Shown here piece by piece: positions 46,140 through 57,903 of a stretch of 64,000 bases of DNA. Positions within the stretch are counted from its first letter, which is position 1. Each line of letters begins with the position of its first letter. The translations under genes and the position numbers were made by a program. Below the pieces are notes generated by a model, which was not told the DNA's origin, ran no database searches, and was given only the letters and a program-made list of their open reading frames with translations. Source of the stretch: Cyanophora paradoxa (lineage: Eukaryota; Glaucocystophyceae; Cyanophorales; Cyanophoraceae); contig QPMI01000423.1 in NCBI GenBank assembly GCA_004431415.1, forward strand, positions 62,001 to 126,000, written 5' to 3'.

Positions 46140-48125
46140 ATGGTGCTGTTTAACTGTTTGAGCCCTTGTCAGTGGGCCGCGAGCGTGCGCTACAAGTCGC
46201 GGCTCGGCCCAGCGTTCCAGCTGCTCAATGAGCGGGAGATTGAGGACCTGGCGCAGTCGACGACCGTCTGTGCCCCGTTATCAGTGCTGCTCGAATCCAT
46301 CGCCGCCGCCGGTGCGCGCTATGCTTGGCATGCCGGAGAGTAGCCGCGCGCGTGGCACATGTGGAGCTCGGTCCTGCAGCTGCTTCGCGGGCCTCTTCGC
46401 GGGCCGCGCCGGAGTGTCGAATGCGGCCGCTTTTGAAGCGCCGCGGCCGCCAACCAGTGGCAGCTCGCAAGTCATAGCCCTAGGCCTCGCGACCTCCGAC
46501 TCCGACACGCTTCTCGCCCCGAACCGCGGGCCGAGGCCGCAGATTTCTGATGAAACTGCTTGCTCCGAGCAGATGGCGTGTGGCACGACTGGGGCACGCG
46601 GCCCGTCCTCCAGACCGCCTCGCCTCGCGAGGCGTCGACATCGCTGAGGACGCTAGTAGCGTGCGCGGCCGCGTGCTACGACCTGGGCCCCGCGAGCGGC
46701 GTGGAGGATGGCGTTCCGGACCCCGCGCAGCACCCCATCGAGAGCGCCGTCGCTCGCGCCTGCGCCACAATCGACCCCTCCCTCGGCCGGGTGCGCGCGC
46801 GCCCGCCGCCCGCCCCCGCCTCGGCCTCTTCGCGGCTGACGGCTCGGGCAGAGGTTTCCAGGCCAGGTGGTTGAGGGCTCGGTCCCCTGGACATCCGAGA
46901 GGCGCTGGTCCTGCCACCGCATCTCGTCCTGGGGACTGAGCGACCGGTGCGCGACCCGCCGCCGGGACCCGCGCGCCGCCGCCGACTCCGGGAGGCGCGT
47001 GCGCAGATGGGGTACGTGCTCGATCATGTCCGGCGAGGCGGAACGGGTGCTGGAGCGCTGCTCCACCGTCCTGCAGCGCGGCGAGGTGCGGGCCCCTCGT
47101 TCGCAGCCGCGCGCCCCGCGGCCAGCCGCGCCCAATCTATCCCGCAGTTCGTGTTCCTCGGGGAGCGCGAGCGGCAGCGTCTGCAGCGGGAGCTCGCAGA
47201 GGTCTCCCGCGCCGGCCTCCTCGCCGTCGGCGTCGCCTTCCTCCCCATACCCCCCGCCGTCTCCTTCCCCCCCCGCATCCCGGGGGTACCCAGCGACTTC
47301 CCCACCTCGGGCCTCTCCTTCGCGGGGTACTTCACCGTCCGGTGGCGCCCCCGGCGGGACGCCGGCGAGTCCCTCGCGCTGGCCGCCCGCTCCGCCGTCC
47401 GGCTGCTCCTCACGACGCACCACCCGCTCCCCTGGGTACACGCCGTCCTGGAGGACAGCGATCTCGCGACGGCCGCGCCGGAGAACGCCTCCCTCGTCGC
47501 CGGGGCCGTCGTCTCCGCCGCGGAGGTGGCCCATGACCCCTGGAACATCAAATCCGAGGCCCGCGTCCCGTACCCCCCTCTCCTTCCCCCCCCCCCTTTC
47601 TCACTCCTTTGCAGGTGCTGCACAGGCGATTGGCAGTGGTCGCCGGGCTGCAAGGGGGCGCCCTCCCCCGCGTCCTCGCGGAGCTCGCGGCGCAGGGCGA
47701 CGGCACCCTCGTCATCGGCACCGGAGCTGACGACCTCGACGGTGCGCGTACCCCCCCGTCCTCTCGCTCCCCCCGGGCTCACGCGCCTCTCTCGTGTGCA
47801 GCGATGCGCGCCGGCCGCGGCGTCGCGTGGGGCGGGCCCTTGCCCGGGGTACCCCCGCACGAGGCCGAGGGCGCTGTGCGGGGGTACGTGACCGACCGCA
47901 ACCTCTCGACGGCGATCGAGGCGGTCGCAGAAGGTGCGGGGGTACCCCCGTCCTGCGTGCGCCGCCCCGCTCATCCCTGACCGCCGCGCCCCTCTCCCAG
48001 CGCGCAAACTGGTGGGCGGGGCGCTCTGGTGGCCGGAGGCGGGCCCGGGGCCCTGCGGCGACCCCGACGACGCAGCCCGCTCGCGGCCCTTCGCCGGCCC
48101 CCCGTACCCCTACATGCACCGCTGA
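46140..48125 (+). CDS. P-type ATPase headpiece homologue, catalytically degenerate
   Basis: Eight exons in phase: 46140-46311, 46573-46790, 46852-46946, 47007-47085, 47148-47564, 47615-47741, 47802-47933 and 48001-48125. Together they make about 454 residues. The order follows the cytoplasmic P and N domains of Na/K-type (P2C) pumps: DLAQSTTVCAPLSVLL sits where TLGSTSTICSDKTGTL normally is, so the phosphorylated Asp is replaced; then VWHDWG, VVEGSVPWTSERRWS, a KGAPE-like GEAERVLERCSTVLQRG, SFAGYFTVRWRPRRDA for the usual GLISMIDPPR segment, LLLTTHHPLPW for the TGDHP motif, VIGTGADDLDAMRAGRGVAW for the TGDGVND motif, and NLSTAIEAVAEGARKL for the final hinge helix. No transmembrane segments are seen. 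A pump is impossible on this reading; a scaffold or regulatory role is likely. An in-frame upstream Met also exists. Confidence 0.75.
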
Positions 48126-48449
48126 GCCTCGAGCTCGGAGGCGCCCCTAGGCCTTCTTTTCCGCTTTTTCAACTAGGCTCTAGCCCCATGGCCACGTAGG
48201 ACTGACTGCATTCCGCGGCCTGGTAGTGAGTTCAATGATCCAATGATCTTCATTGCGATGTGTGTAAATGTCGCGCGCGGGCTTCCGTGTTGTGCCAGCC
48301 GGGCGCCCGTAAACTCCGAGCATCTACCCCCCCCCCCCCCCTCTGTCAAGCCAATTGCACGTCGACGTCGACGCTGCGAAGGCGTCGCGCGCCGTCGCCA
48401 AGCTTAGTGACGTCGGCGCTGCGCGCGAGCCAGCGCATCCATCAGCGAC
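48126..48449. other. intergenic spacer
   Basis: Between two plus-strand genes. Contains a short poly-C run (about 48327-48341) and an alternating GTCGACGTCGACG palindrome (about 48361-48373). No gene seen. Confidence 0.4.
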
Positions 48450-51400
48450 ATGCGGACGCCGCCTTCGCTCTCCAAGGGCCCCGCTGCGGCTCGCGGCAGG
48501 GCGGGCGACGACCCCGCGCTCGTCGTCTCGAAAGTCCACGGCACTTGGGCCATTTACCACTGCCATCGCTGGTGCGTTTGCGCCCGCATCGCGCGCTTCC
48601 CTCCGAAGCGCGAGGAATCGATTTCTGACGCGCTAGCTTTGCTGCAGCATGGCAGGCCTACGGAAGAAGCGGGCGTACGTCTGCAAGCGAGCGGGCGCGC
48701 GGCATCTTCTCTGCATCGAGTGCGCGGTGCAGTGCGTCGGGCAGCGGCCGAAGAACAGGTCCCGCGCCTATCTTTGCCCCGTCGCTCACTGCGGCGAGCC
48801 CGAAGCGTGGAAATGCGACTGTCATGATTGCTTCGGTGCGCGAGCGATCTTCTCCGACGCTTCCAAGCGCGCCAGGCGCTCGCGCGTCCGATCGCGAGTC
48901 CAGCTTCTTTCCCGCGGCCGGCGCGGCGCGCTATCGCGCGTCTTGTTCTTTTCCTTTGCCAGCGGTCGCAGATCTGACGCAGGCAATCATGCATCGTCGC
49001 TCGTCGCAGAGATCGGCGACGCGCGGGACGCCAAGGTGCGGAGCGGCGAACGCGCTTTCGATATCGATCTTCGAACGCGCACCGCGGGCCTGGGCCTGGG
49101 CCGCGCGCTGATCATGGCCGCGCTGTGCAGGCGGGGAATTTGGAGGCCTGCAGGGAGTCTGTCGACATCACGACCGCGGACTGGGTCCTTCGGTTGAGCG
49201 CCCGCACGCACCGCGAGCGCCAGGAGCAGGGGCCGCGCCTCGCGACAGCGATGTCTCAGGCATTCTGGATGCCCGCCGGGGACCCGGGCGGCCAGCGGGA
49301 GGTGCCCCCCGCGGCGGCCCTCGAGCGCGCTGCTTCGTTCGCGAACGCTGTCGTCTCCGCTGTCCGCGAGACCGGCTCTACCCCTGCCGGTGCGCTGTCG
49401 AGCCCCTCGCTATCCAGTTTTCCCGCCGGGCATCACTCAGATTTCCCGCAGCGCGCGAGCTGTCGAAGGAGGTCCTGGCTGGCACGGAGGCCGAGGAGGC
49501 GGCGGGCGTCTGCACGGCGGCGGTGCCCATGCGCGCCCTCTTCCTCGGCGCCGCCGGCTCGGGAAAGAGCACGTGCATGGGAGGTCGGCCTCTTTCTCCC
49601 CGCCCGGCCCGCAGCGCTCTTCGAATTCCGACCCTTGCCTCACGCGGCGGCACCGCGCGCAGCGCTGCTGGAGTCGCACGCCCGCCCCGACCCGTTCTGC
49701 GCCGACCTCATGCTCGCGCACTTCGGCACGCCCATCCCCGCGGCCGCGGCGCAGTCGGTGCCGGCGTCTCCGGCGGCGTCGGCGTCGCCGGCCGCGGCCG
49801 GCCGCCTGCTGCGCTCGGGCTCGGGCGCGAGCGCGAGCCCGCGAGCACCGCCCGCGCCCGCCGGCGCCGGCGCCGGCGCCGGCGCCGTGCGCTGGCTGCT
49901 GGACATCGCCCGGGACGCCTCCGCCACCGTGCACGTCTTCCTCCAGGTCGGCCCCGCCTCGCGCCTTGGCTTCGCGCTCTGACTTCCCCGCAGCTCTGCA
50001 TCCCGGGGCCCACCCCGACGTCCTTCCGCTTCGTCGAGACGGACGGCATGGGCCGCGTGCGCCCCCGATTTCCTCCCAATTTCCGATCGAATTTCAACTC
50101 GACGGGGGGCGCCGGCGCAGCTTGTGCTGACGGAGGTGGACTTGGCGTGCCGGGAGGACCGCGCGCTGTACCGGCTACTCTCCCTTGGTACCTCCCGTTT
50201 CCGCGTACGTCCCGTGGCCGCGGCCGCCTCCTCCGCCTCCGCCTCCGCCGCCTCCGCGCCGCGCCCGGGCGCCTTTCTCCTGCAGCCCTGCGCCGAGCCG
50301 GCGGCCCCCAAGTGGGGCGCCAGCGCCGCGTCCGTCCCGCAGCGCCGGCCGGCCTGCGCCGCCGCCGAGCGCGGCTTCGTCGGCTCGCCGGCGAACCCTC
50401 CGGACGACGACCTCCTCACCTACAACCACGACCGGGTCCAGGTCCGCGCTTCTGTCTTAAGCTTCTCCGGCGCGACCGCTGAGCTGTGGATAGGCGACGG
50501 AGTTCTTTCTTAAGGTTGTGGAGGACGCGGCCGGCGGCGGCGGCATCGCCGTCGAGCTCCGCGCCTTGAACCCCGCGGGCCCAGGGGTCGTCCCGCGCGA
50601 GGCGGGGCCCCGCTCCCCCTCGGGCCCCCTCCTCTGCCTCGACCTCGACCGGCCCCAGTACCTCCGCTTCCAGCCCATCATCACGGTCCGCATCCAGTAT
50701 AAGCTTAAGCTTCTCTAGAAATATCATAAGACAGAAGCTTAAGCTCGGCCTCATCCTTCTGAATTTGAAAGCGGCCCGCAGGTCTCCAGCGTGGCGTACT
50801 GGGAGAGCGGCGGAGAGGAGTGCGCCGCGGCCCTCGAGCTGCGCCGCGCCTCGGAGCGAACGAGCACGGGCGGCGCCTCCGCCTCCGCCTCCGCCTCCGC
50901 CTCTTCGTCCTCGTCGGGCCCCGCCGCGTCGCGGCGGTCGACAACGGCCGCGGCGGCGTCCGCCGCCGCGTTGGCGTGGGCGGGGCAGCCGCTCTCGCAC
51001 GTGGACGAGGACGACTTCGGGCTGTACGAGATGGCGGAGGGGGTCTTCCCGGCCTCTGAGAACCCCCAGCGCACGACCATCGCCCCCGAGGCGCGTCTCT
51101 TGCTTCTCACTAGTACTTCTTGCTTCTTGATACTTTACCTAGATGCCCGCTCGATTTCTCTAGATCTGCCTCTTACTCTCCAAGTTTCTTGCTTCGCGCT
51201 TCTCGCTTCTTGATACTCTAGCTTCTTACTACGAGATTCGCGCAGGTGGGGCGCTCCGGGCGGGCCGCGGCGCTGCTCGTCTGCCGGCGGACCGCCATCT
51301 CCCTGCTCGAGCTGCGGCGCCGCTACGAGGCCGCGCTCCGTCGCGGCCCGAAGCGCGAGAAGCCCGCCAAGGTGCCCTAGTGTCTCCGCTAGTCTCTAGC

Positions 51401-54400
51401 CTTCGAGATCTGACAAGGGGGCTCAGAGCGCCACGGAGGAGGAGCTGGCGGCGTTCCAGGCGGAGGAGGAGGAGCGGGAGGCGATCGGCGCCGAGGTCGC
51501 CGCCTGCTTCGCCCTCTCGCCCGCCCAGCGCGACAGCGCCGGCAAGCTCCGCCTCGAACCCGGTGCATTGAAGGTCTACCCCCGTTGCGAAGCGGAATCT
51601 TGGAGATAGCTGCCCAGCTGCAGCCGTTCTGTTTTACTGTTCTCCAGCTGTTTTAAATCGCGCCCTCGAGCTGCCCGTCCGTCCGTCTGACTAGACGTCC
51701 GGCGGGGCCGGCGCCGGCAGGGGAGCTGGCGGTGCCGGAGGACGCGCTGCGGCGCCTCGGGGCCGTGGAGCGGCTGGAGGTGCACGGCGCCCGCCTCGCC
51801 TGCGTCCTCCTCGGCCTCCGCGCCGCTGGCGTCCTGTGCGCACATTTCGAACATTTCGAACATTTTGAAGCGCTTCGAGGATGAGGCGGCGCTCGCAGGG
51901 CCACGACCGGGGAGCAGGCCCTCCCTGGCCTCTTCCACGCCCCCGCGCCGCCCTCCCGCGCCGCCGCGGCCGCCGCCGCCGCCGCTGCGGGCTTGCAGGG
52001 CCCGGCGGCGCGGGCGGAGCCGGCGTGCGGGCAGTGCGCGGAGGGCGGTCCCGTCGTCTTCGAGCTGCCCCTCTCGCTCCCGCCCGGGCTCGCCGGCCTG
52101 ACGCTCCTCGGCTCGCCCGGCGCCACCTCGGAGCTCCCGGTCCGGATCCACTTCTATTGAGCACTTCTCTATAAGAATTCTATAAGACTATAAGACTCTA
52201 TAAGACATCTTATATTAAGCAGGCCCACGAGCGCCGCCACGTGGAGGCGGCCGCCGAGCGCTCCGCCGACGTCGTCCTCCTCGTCGTCCGCGGCAAGCAG
52301 TCCTTAACCGACGTGCGCCATTTTGAAAGCACTTCTACAAGACTTTCTTTTAGCTTCTTACATTAAACAGGTGATCGAGCTGGTGCAGCACGGGGGGAAG
52401 CAGGACGGGACGCCCTCGCGGGCCTGGGGCGACGTCGTGGGCCCGGCCCGCGTGCCCCTCGTCCTGCTGGCCAACGGCGAGGCCGGCCTCCGGGCCGCCC
52501 CCTCCAAGAAGTACATGCGCGACCTTGTGCGCGCGCCTTCTCAGTTTTCAAGTTTTCCTTCTTTTCACTCTGACTTTTCCCTGCAGCTGGAGCCCGCGCG
52601 GCGCGCCATCCGCCGCTGCGTCGCCTCGTCGCTCCTCTCCCGCCGCCGGCGGTCTTCCTCGCAGTCGCAGTCGGCCACGGGCGAGGCCGCCGCCGCCGCG
52701 GAGGTCGCGCCGCAGGGCGCGGCGGACGTCATGAGCCGCGTCCTGCGCTGCGGCGGCCTCTTCCACGACCCGGGCTGGCGCGCGCTCCCCGCCCTGCCAC
52801 GCCTTGACTAAATTAAGCTTCGGTCTCATTTCGTGCAGGCGCGATTCGATCTGGGAGGCGCTGCCGCGGCTCGGGGCCGGCCCGCACGCCTGCCGCGCCA
52901 TCGTCGCCGCCCGCGCCATCACCCGCTCCGTCCTCGTCCCCTTCAACAACGCCTCCACCCCGGCAAGCCTTCGAATATTTTAGACTTTAAATCCTAAATC
53001 CAACGGGCGCCGCGCTGATTTCTGCGCGCGCGCGGCAGGCGCTGACGTTTGCGGAGCTGGAGCAGCAGCCGTCGGCGGTGCGGGAGAAGCTGTGGGACGA
53101 CCTGCGGCGCCCCGCGGGGGCGGCCCTTGCCGCCCTCGCCGCCGACCGCGGTCTCGCCGACGCTCTCCTCAACTCCGCCATGGGCCCCGGGCCCGGGCCA
53201 GCCAGCGCGTTCGGCGGCGGCGGCAGCAGCAGCAGCAGCCATGGCCCCGCGGCCGGGCCCATGGCCTCCAGCGCGGGCGGCGGCGGCGGCGGCGCCGGGG
53301 GCCCGCTGTCAATCCAGGAGCGCTACATGGCCCTCGCGCGCGAGTCGGCGGCGGAGGTCGCCGAGGCCGCCGTCTCCCCGCCGCCCTCGAGCGGCGCTGG
53401 CAGAGCCTCGAGGTCCGCCCCAGCCCTTCACCGCGCCTTGAAGAACATAGCCGAACGCGGCCGGGCAGGCGGAGACGCTGAAGCTGCTGGGGCGGCGGGA
53501 GGAGGTGGAGCGGCGCTGGGCCCGCCGCATGACCCCCAAGGACCCCGTGCGCGCTCCCCCCCCCCCCCCCCCTCCCCCCCCCCTTTATACGTAATAAATA
53601 CGGTTTCACGCTTGGCCATTAATATACCTCAACCATAGAGCATTTATACGAAGCCAACTCCGCTGCTTTCTAGTCCGCTGAGCATTCTCGCTGTGCAGCT
53701 GCTGTGGCTGGTGCTGGACGACGTGGCGGGGAAGGCAGAGCGGGCGGCGGCGGGGTGCGGGCGGCCGGCGGCGCGGGAGGGGAGGGCCCTACGAGGCCCT
53801 CCTCGCCTTCGTCGCCGCCGCCGAGGCCCGCCACCGCGAGGCCCTCGAGGCGAGCGCGCGCCCCGCGCCGCCCCGCACCCTCACGCGCCCCGCGCCCCGC
53901 GCCCCGCGCCCCGCGCCCTTCATCGAAAGCCGAAAGCCTTCATCGATCTAGTCGGCTAGATCTAGCCGCCCTGCCTCCCGCCGCCCCTGCCTCCCGCACT
54001 GATTTTTATCCGCCTTTCACGCTGAACGCGTTCTCTTCCTATGTCACCCGCTCTCGTTCTCTCGCCTGTTTAACTTGATCCGAGCGAGTGCAGGCGACGG
54101 GGGGGCCGCTCCCCGGGACGGACCCGGCGCTGTGGGCGCAGTTCAAGCAGTTCGTCGTCTGGATCCTCTCCACGTGCGCGCCCCGATTCTTTGCGTCATT
54201 GTAGATCAGGCATTTAGGATATTCTTAAAGTGCTTAGATTAGAGCTGCCGAGCGTTTCCGCCAGTCCACGTCGGCACCGCTGACCGCCCCCAACAATAAA
54301 AAGCGTACAATTTGTTTACAACCAACTTAGCCTCTTTATAAATCTGATCTGATCTGATCTGCTCCGACTGCTTTGAAATCTTTGTCGGTACCGCTGACCG

Positions 54401-57083
54401 CCCCCAAGGCAGGCCCTCCTGGAACTGCGGACCCAGGCCCTCCGCGCCTTCAACAAGTCCGCCCCGCCCCGCCCCGCCCCGCCCCGCCCCGCCCCGCCCC
54501 GCCCCGCCCCGCCCCGCCCCGCCCGAGGGCGCGGGGCAGGGCGGAGTGGCCGGGGCGCACGGCGATCTACCGCGTCACGGAGCTGGTCCAGGAGTCCGTC
54601 GCCTGCCTGACGCAGGCGCGCGCGCCCCGGCGCCGCGCGTCCACGCGCGCCCCATCCTGCCCTGACTTGCGTTGACCGAGCAGATCGACCTCGTGCCGAA
54701 GAAGGACAAGTCCTACTCGGCGCGCCGCTTTCGGATCGAACCGAGACATAAATGCCGCCGGGCGCCCTCCAAGTGCCGCTGAAATTTCCGTCTCGTGACA
54801 GGCGGACATGCTGCTGGCGCGCCTGCGGCAGCTCGCGGGGAACGGCAACGCACGCTGGCCGAAGGAGCTTGGGCCCCAGTTCACAATCAACGTGCACGCG
54901 GCGCCCCGCCGACCCCACCTCAGAATTTACCTATTTAGAGCTGGAAAAGCAGAATCTACCTATTTTAGAGCCTGGAAAACAAACAGTGCCCCTCTCCGCG
55001 TCAATAATCTGGTCGGAAATCGAAGCCTAAGCTTGAGTTCGGCGCGCAGGGGGCGAAGCCGGCGGGGCAGGCGGCGGCGACGCGGCGGGGCGCGTCGGCG
55101 GCGGGGGAGGCGGGGGCGCTGCTGCAGGGCGGCCTCCAGTCCCGCGTCGCCACCGCCCTCCTCACCGCGGCGCGCCCGCTTAGAATGCCTTAATATCTAA
55201 TGCGGGGGGGCCTCAAAATCAATTCGTAATATGAAAGGACCCTAACATGTAATAGAGTGGGGCCTTTATATGTTATAAGGGAGGGCCTTAACGTGTAATA
55301 TGGGGGGGGCCTCGACATGTAATTTGTGATTCGGGAGGGCGCCGCCACCGTGGCACCGCCCTCGTCGCCGCGGCGCGCCCGCCCGCCCCCGCCGCCCCCG
55401 CCGCCCTTCGACCTTGCGCATGCTGATTACGCCTAAGCCGGCGCCCGCCCCGGAAGCCCTTGCGAATCAAGCCTCTAACTTAAGCCTCGAGCCTGTGCGT
55501 GCCGCTCACGCCCGGGCGCAGCTGGAGGAGGCGGGGAAGGAGGCGATGCGGGGCGTGGCGGGGCGCCTCCAGAAGCTCGCCCGCGACCACGCCGCCACCT
55601 TCGCCTCGTGCGCGCGCGGCGCCGCCCTCGCTTTTCCTACGACCAAACGAATAGCGACTTTCCTGTGCTCTCCAAATAATCATGTAAAATAGATAACCTC
55701 TGCCCTCGTCTTTCCTCCGCCCGCCCTTTCCAATTTAGAAAGCCCACCCGCCCCGATCCGCCCTCGACTCTGCTACAGAAATCACTAAACAAAAAACAAC
55801 CAAGCGCCGTTCCAACCGAGTAAGAAACTAACTTGCCTTCCCTTCTAAAACTCTCCTCCCAGGAGCCTCGGGGAGCTGGAGCGGCGGTACGAGCGGCAGC
55901 AGATCGCGGGCTTCTGCGCCGCCCACTGCGCCCTCTCCGCCCTCACCGCCGCCCTCTCCGACCTCGTCTCCCAGTGCGCCCCCTCCGACCCCGTTTAGCT
56001 ATATGCGTTATTATCTTGTCTTTAGCTATATATGTTATTATAAGCCACTTGTCTTTAGCATATTTGTAATTATCGACCTCGCGCCGCCCTCTCCGACCTC
56101 GTCTCCCAGTTCGCTCTCTTAAGCTTTGAGCTCTCTGCAGCCGCCCGCCCTGTTTATAAATATGTGATTATAAGCCACATCCGCACAGCAAAAGAGAGCA
56201 GCCCGCGGCCGCTTCTTTCTTTCGGTAGCCCGGCTGCTCGCCTCTTTCTGCCTCTGCAGCCCGGCCGTTCGCCCTTCTGAAAGGTGCGCGCGCGTGCGCA
56301 GGCTGCAGGGGCGGCGGGACGAGGCGGACGGGGCGATGGCGGAGGCGCGGGCGGCGTTTCTCGAAGCTCTGGACGCCGACGCGGAGGAGGAGGACGAGGA
56401 GGACGCGGGGGAGGAGGAGGAGGAGGGGGAGGAGGAGGAGGAGGAGCCGACGGTGGACATCGACGAGGGCGAGGGCGAGGAGGAGGGGGAGGGGGAGGAG
56501 GGCCGGGGGGTACGCTCTGCCCTCGTTCGTCCCCGCTCTGCGCATGACCCGGCCCGCTCTTCGAACAATCTAGGAGAAATCGCCTTTAGATCGCGCCCTT
56601 CTGCCGGCCGACGTCGACGGTTCGGCAGGGGCCGGCGGGCGCTGCGGCAGCGGTCGAGCGGGAGGAGGCGTCGCCCGTCGCCGGCCGCGACGGGCCCCGG
56701 CGCCGCCCCGAGGCCGCGACCCGGCCCGCGCCGCCGCGGCGGCCTCCTCCGGCTCCCCGGCGGCGGCCGCTGCGGCGGCCCGCGGGGCGCGCACGCCCGC
56801 CGGCTCCCGCTCGGCCTCCGGTCAGCTTCCTGGACTCGCCCAAGCTTTAAGGGTCCAGGCGCTCTCCTCTAATGCAGAGCGCAGCGGCGGAGGGCCTCGG
56901 TCGGGAGGGGGGCGCCGGGCCAGAGCCCGCGCCGCGGGGCTCCGCGCTCCGCTCGCAAGCGGGCCGTCCCGGATCCAGACCTGGCCGAGGGCGCCCGCGG
57001 CGAGGCTGGCGCGGGGCATGGGCCGCCGCGCACGGCCACCGGATCGGGTCGCGGGCCTCGCGGCCAGCGGTAGCTATATATAG
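48450..57083 (+). CDS. large P-loop protein, dynamin/SLIP-GC-like GTPase
   Basis: Long many-exon gene. The N-terminus (48450-48571, 48648-48835) is Cys-rich: AIYHCHRC, VCKRAGARHLLCIECAVQC, LCPVAHCGEPEAWKCDCHDC, a probable zinc-binding module. Exon 49131-49389 is helical. Exon 49452-49583 carries a clear P-loop, ALFLGAAGSGKSTCMG, spliced to ALLESHARPDPFC (49663-49946). Later come FRFVETDGMG (about 50030), ELPLSLPPGLAGLTLLGSPG (about 52060), ADVVLLVVRGKQSLTDV (about 52270) and VPLVLLANGEAG (about 52455), which occupy the places of the switch and G4 motifs of large GTPases but lack canonical DTPG and TKxD. The rest is mainly helical (VREKLWDDLRR, 53080; LVSQCAP, about 55970), then a Glu/Asp-rich stretch (about 56385-56510) and a basic Arg/Ser/Ala tail to TAG at 57083. 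Family call is tentative; exon edges are approximate. Confidence 0.5.
54460..54524. repeat. (CCCCG)n pentanucleotide repeat
   Basis: About 13 units of GCCCC in an intron of the GTPase-like gene, directly after ALRAFNK. Confidence 0.9.
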
Positions 57084-57240
57084 ACCCCAGTTTATTTGTA
57101 CAGTATTTATTGATCAATCGCAAGCTCAAGGCGGATCGGCGAAGTCGGCGCACCGGGCGCACTCGCAACTTCAGTCGCAAGGGGTACCGGCCAACTTCCG
57201 GGGGGTACTTTCTGTTCGCTTTAAATTTGTTATGGACGCG

Positions 57241-57320
57241 CTGCGACCCCGACCTAGCCGGAGTCGAACCAACGTCTAAGGGGTGTCAAGGGCGGCAGTT
57301 CTACCAATAGGCCATCTCGC
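57241..57320 (-). repeat. tRNA-like sequence (A and B boxes)
   Basis: The minus strand contains TGGCCTATTGGTAGAAC (A-box-like D arm) and, downstream, a perfect B box GGTTCGACTCC. The acceptor and anticodon stems do not pair well, so I read it as a tRNA pseudogene or SINE head rather than a working tRNA. Confidence 0.4.
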
Positions 57321-57508
57321 GAAATAGTGATTCCCCGTCCTCACACTGCGCGCAAGTTGTGTGACGCAACAGCAAAGAAAGACAGGAAAGAAAAAGCGCA
57401 GGGAAAAAAACCGACATCGCTCGCTCGAAATTTCGGTCGAAATCACAGTTAGTAACCGCCCGGTTGCTTTGCATCGGCATCGACACCGTACGCCGTGACG
57501 CGTCAGCG

Positions 57509-57903
57509 ATGGCTGCGGCTACGGGAAAGGAATCTACCATCCTGGACGGTTCGTGGCTCGTGGCAGTTCCAGCTGCCCTTGCAGAACACTTGTACGCTAA
57601 CGACGACTGGCGTGTGAGCAGACATCGAGCGAGTACGAAAGCTCCTTCGCGATGAGCCGCTCAAGCCGCCCATGCTTGTGGTGCGGGGCCGATCGCAATC
57701 GATATGTCGCCACCACGCTGCGGTCTTAGCGTTCGCGTTCTTACGGTCCCGGCCCGCGGCCTGCCTTTCTCCATGGCCAGGTCGTGGGCGACCAGTCGAC
57801 GGGCAAGACTTCCACGCTGGAGCGCCTTGCGGGGGTCGAGCTGCCCCGCGGCGAGGGCATCGTGACGCGCTGCCCGCTCGTCAGCCTCTGGTCTCAATTC
57901 TGA
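57509..57903 (+). pseudogene. truncated dynamin N-terminus
   Basis: Three short exons in phase: 57509-57548 (MAAATGKESTILD), 57622-57680 (DIERVRKLLRDEPLKPPMLV) and 57781-57903 ([18 protein letters not shown], then [16 protein letters not shown]). This is the standard dynamin G1 and G2 region (GDQSxGK; [13 protein letters not shown]). After TRCPLVS the frame ends at TGA 57901-57903 and no DLPG, TKLD, middle or effector-domain exon follows in the next kilobases. It is either a gene remnant cut off by later sequence or the first exons of a gene with a very long intron. It directly follows another GTPase-like gene. Dynamins are membrane-fission GTPases. Confidence 0.65.
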
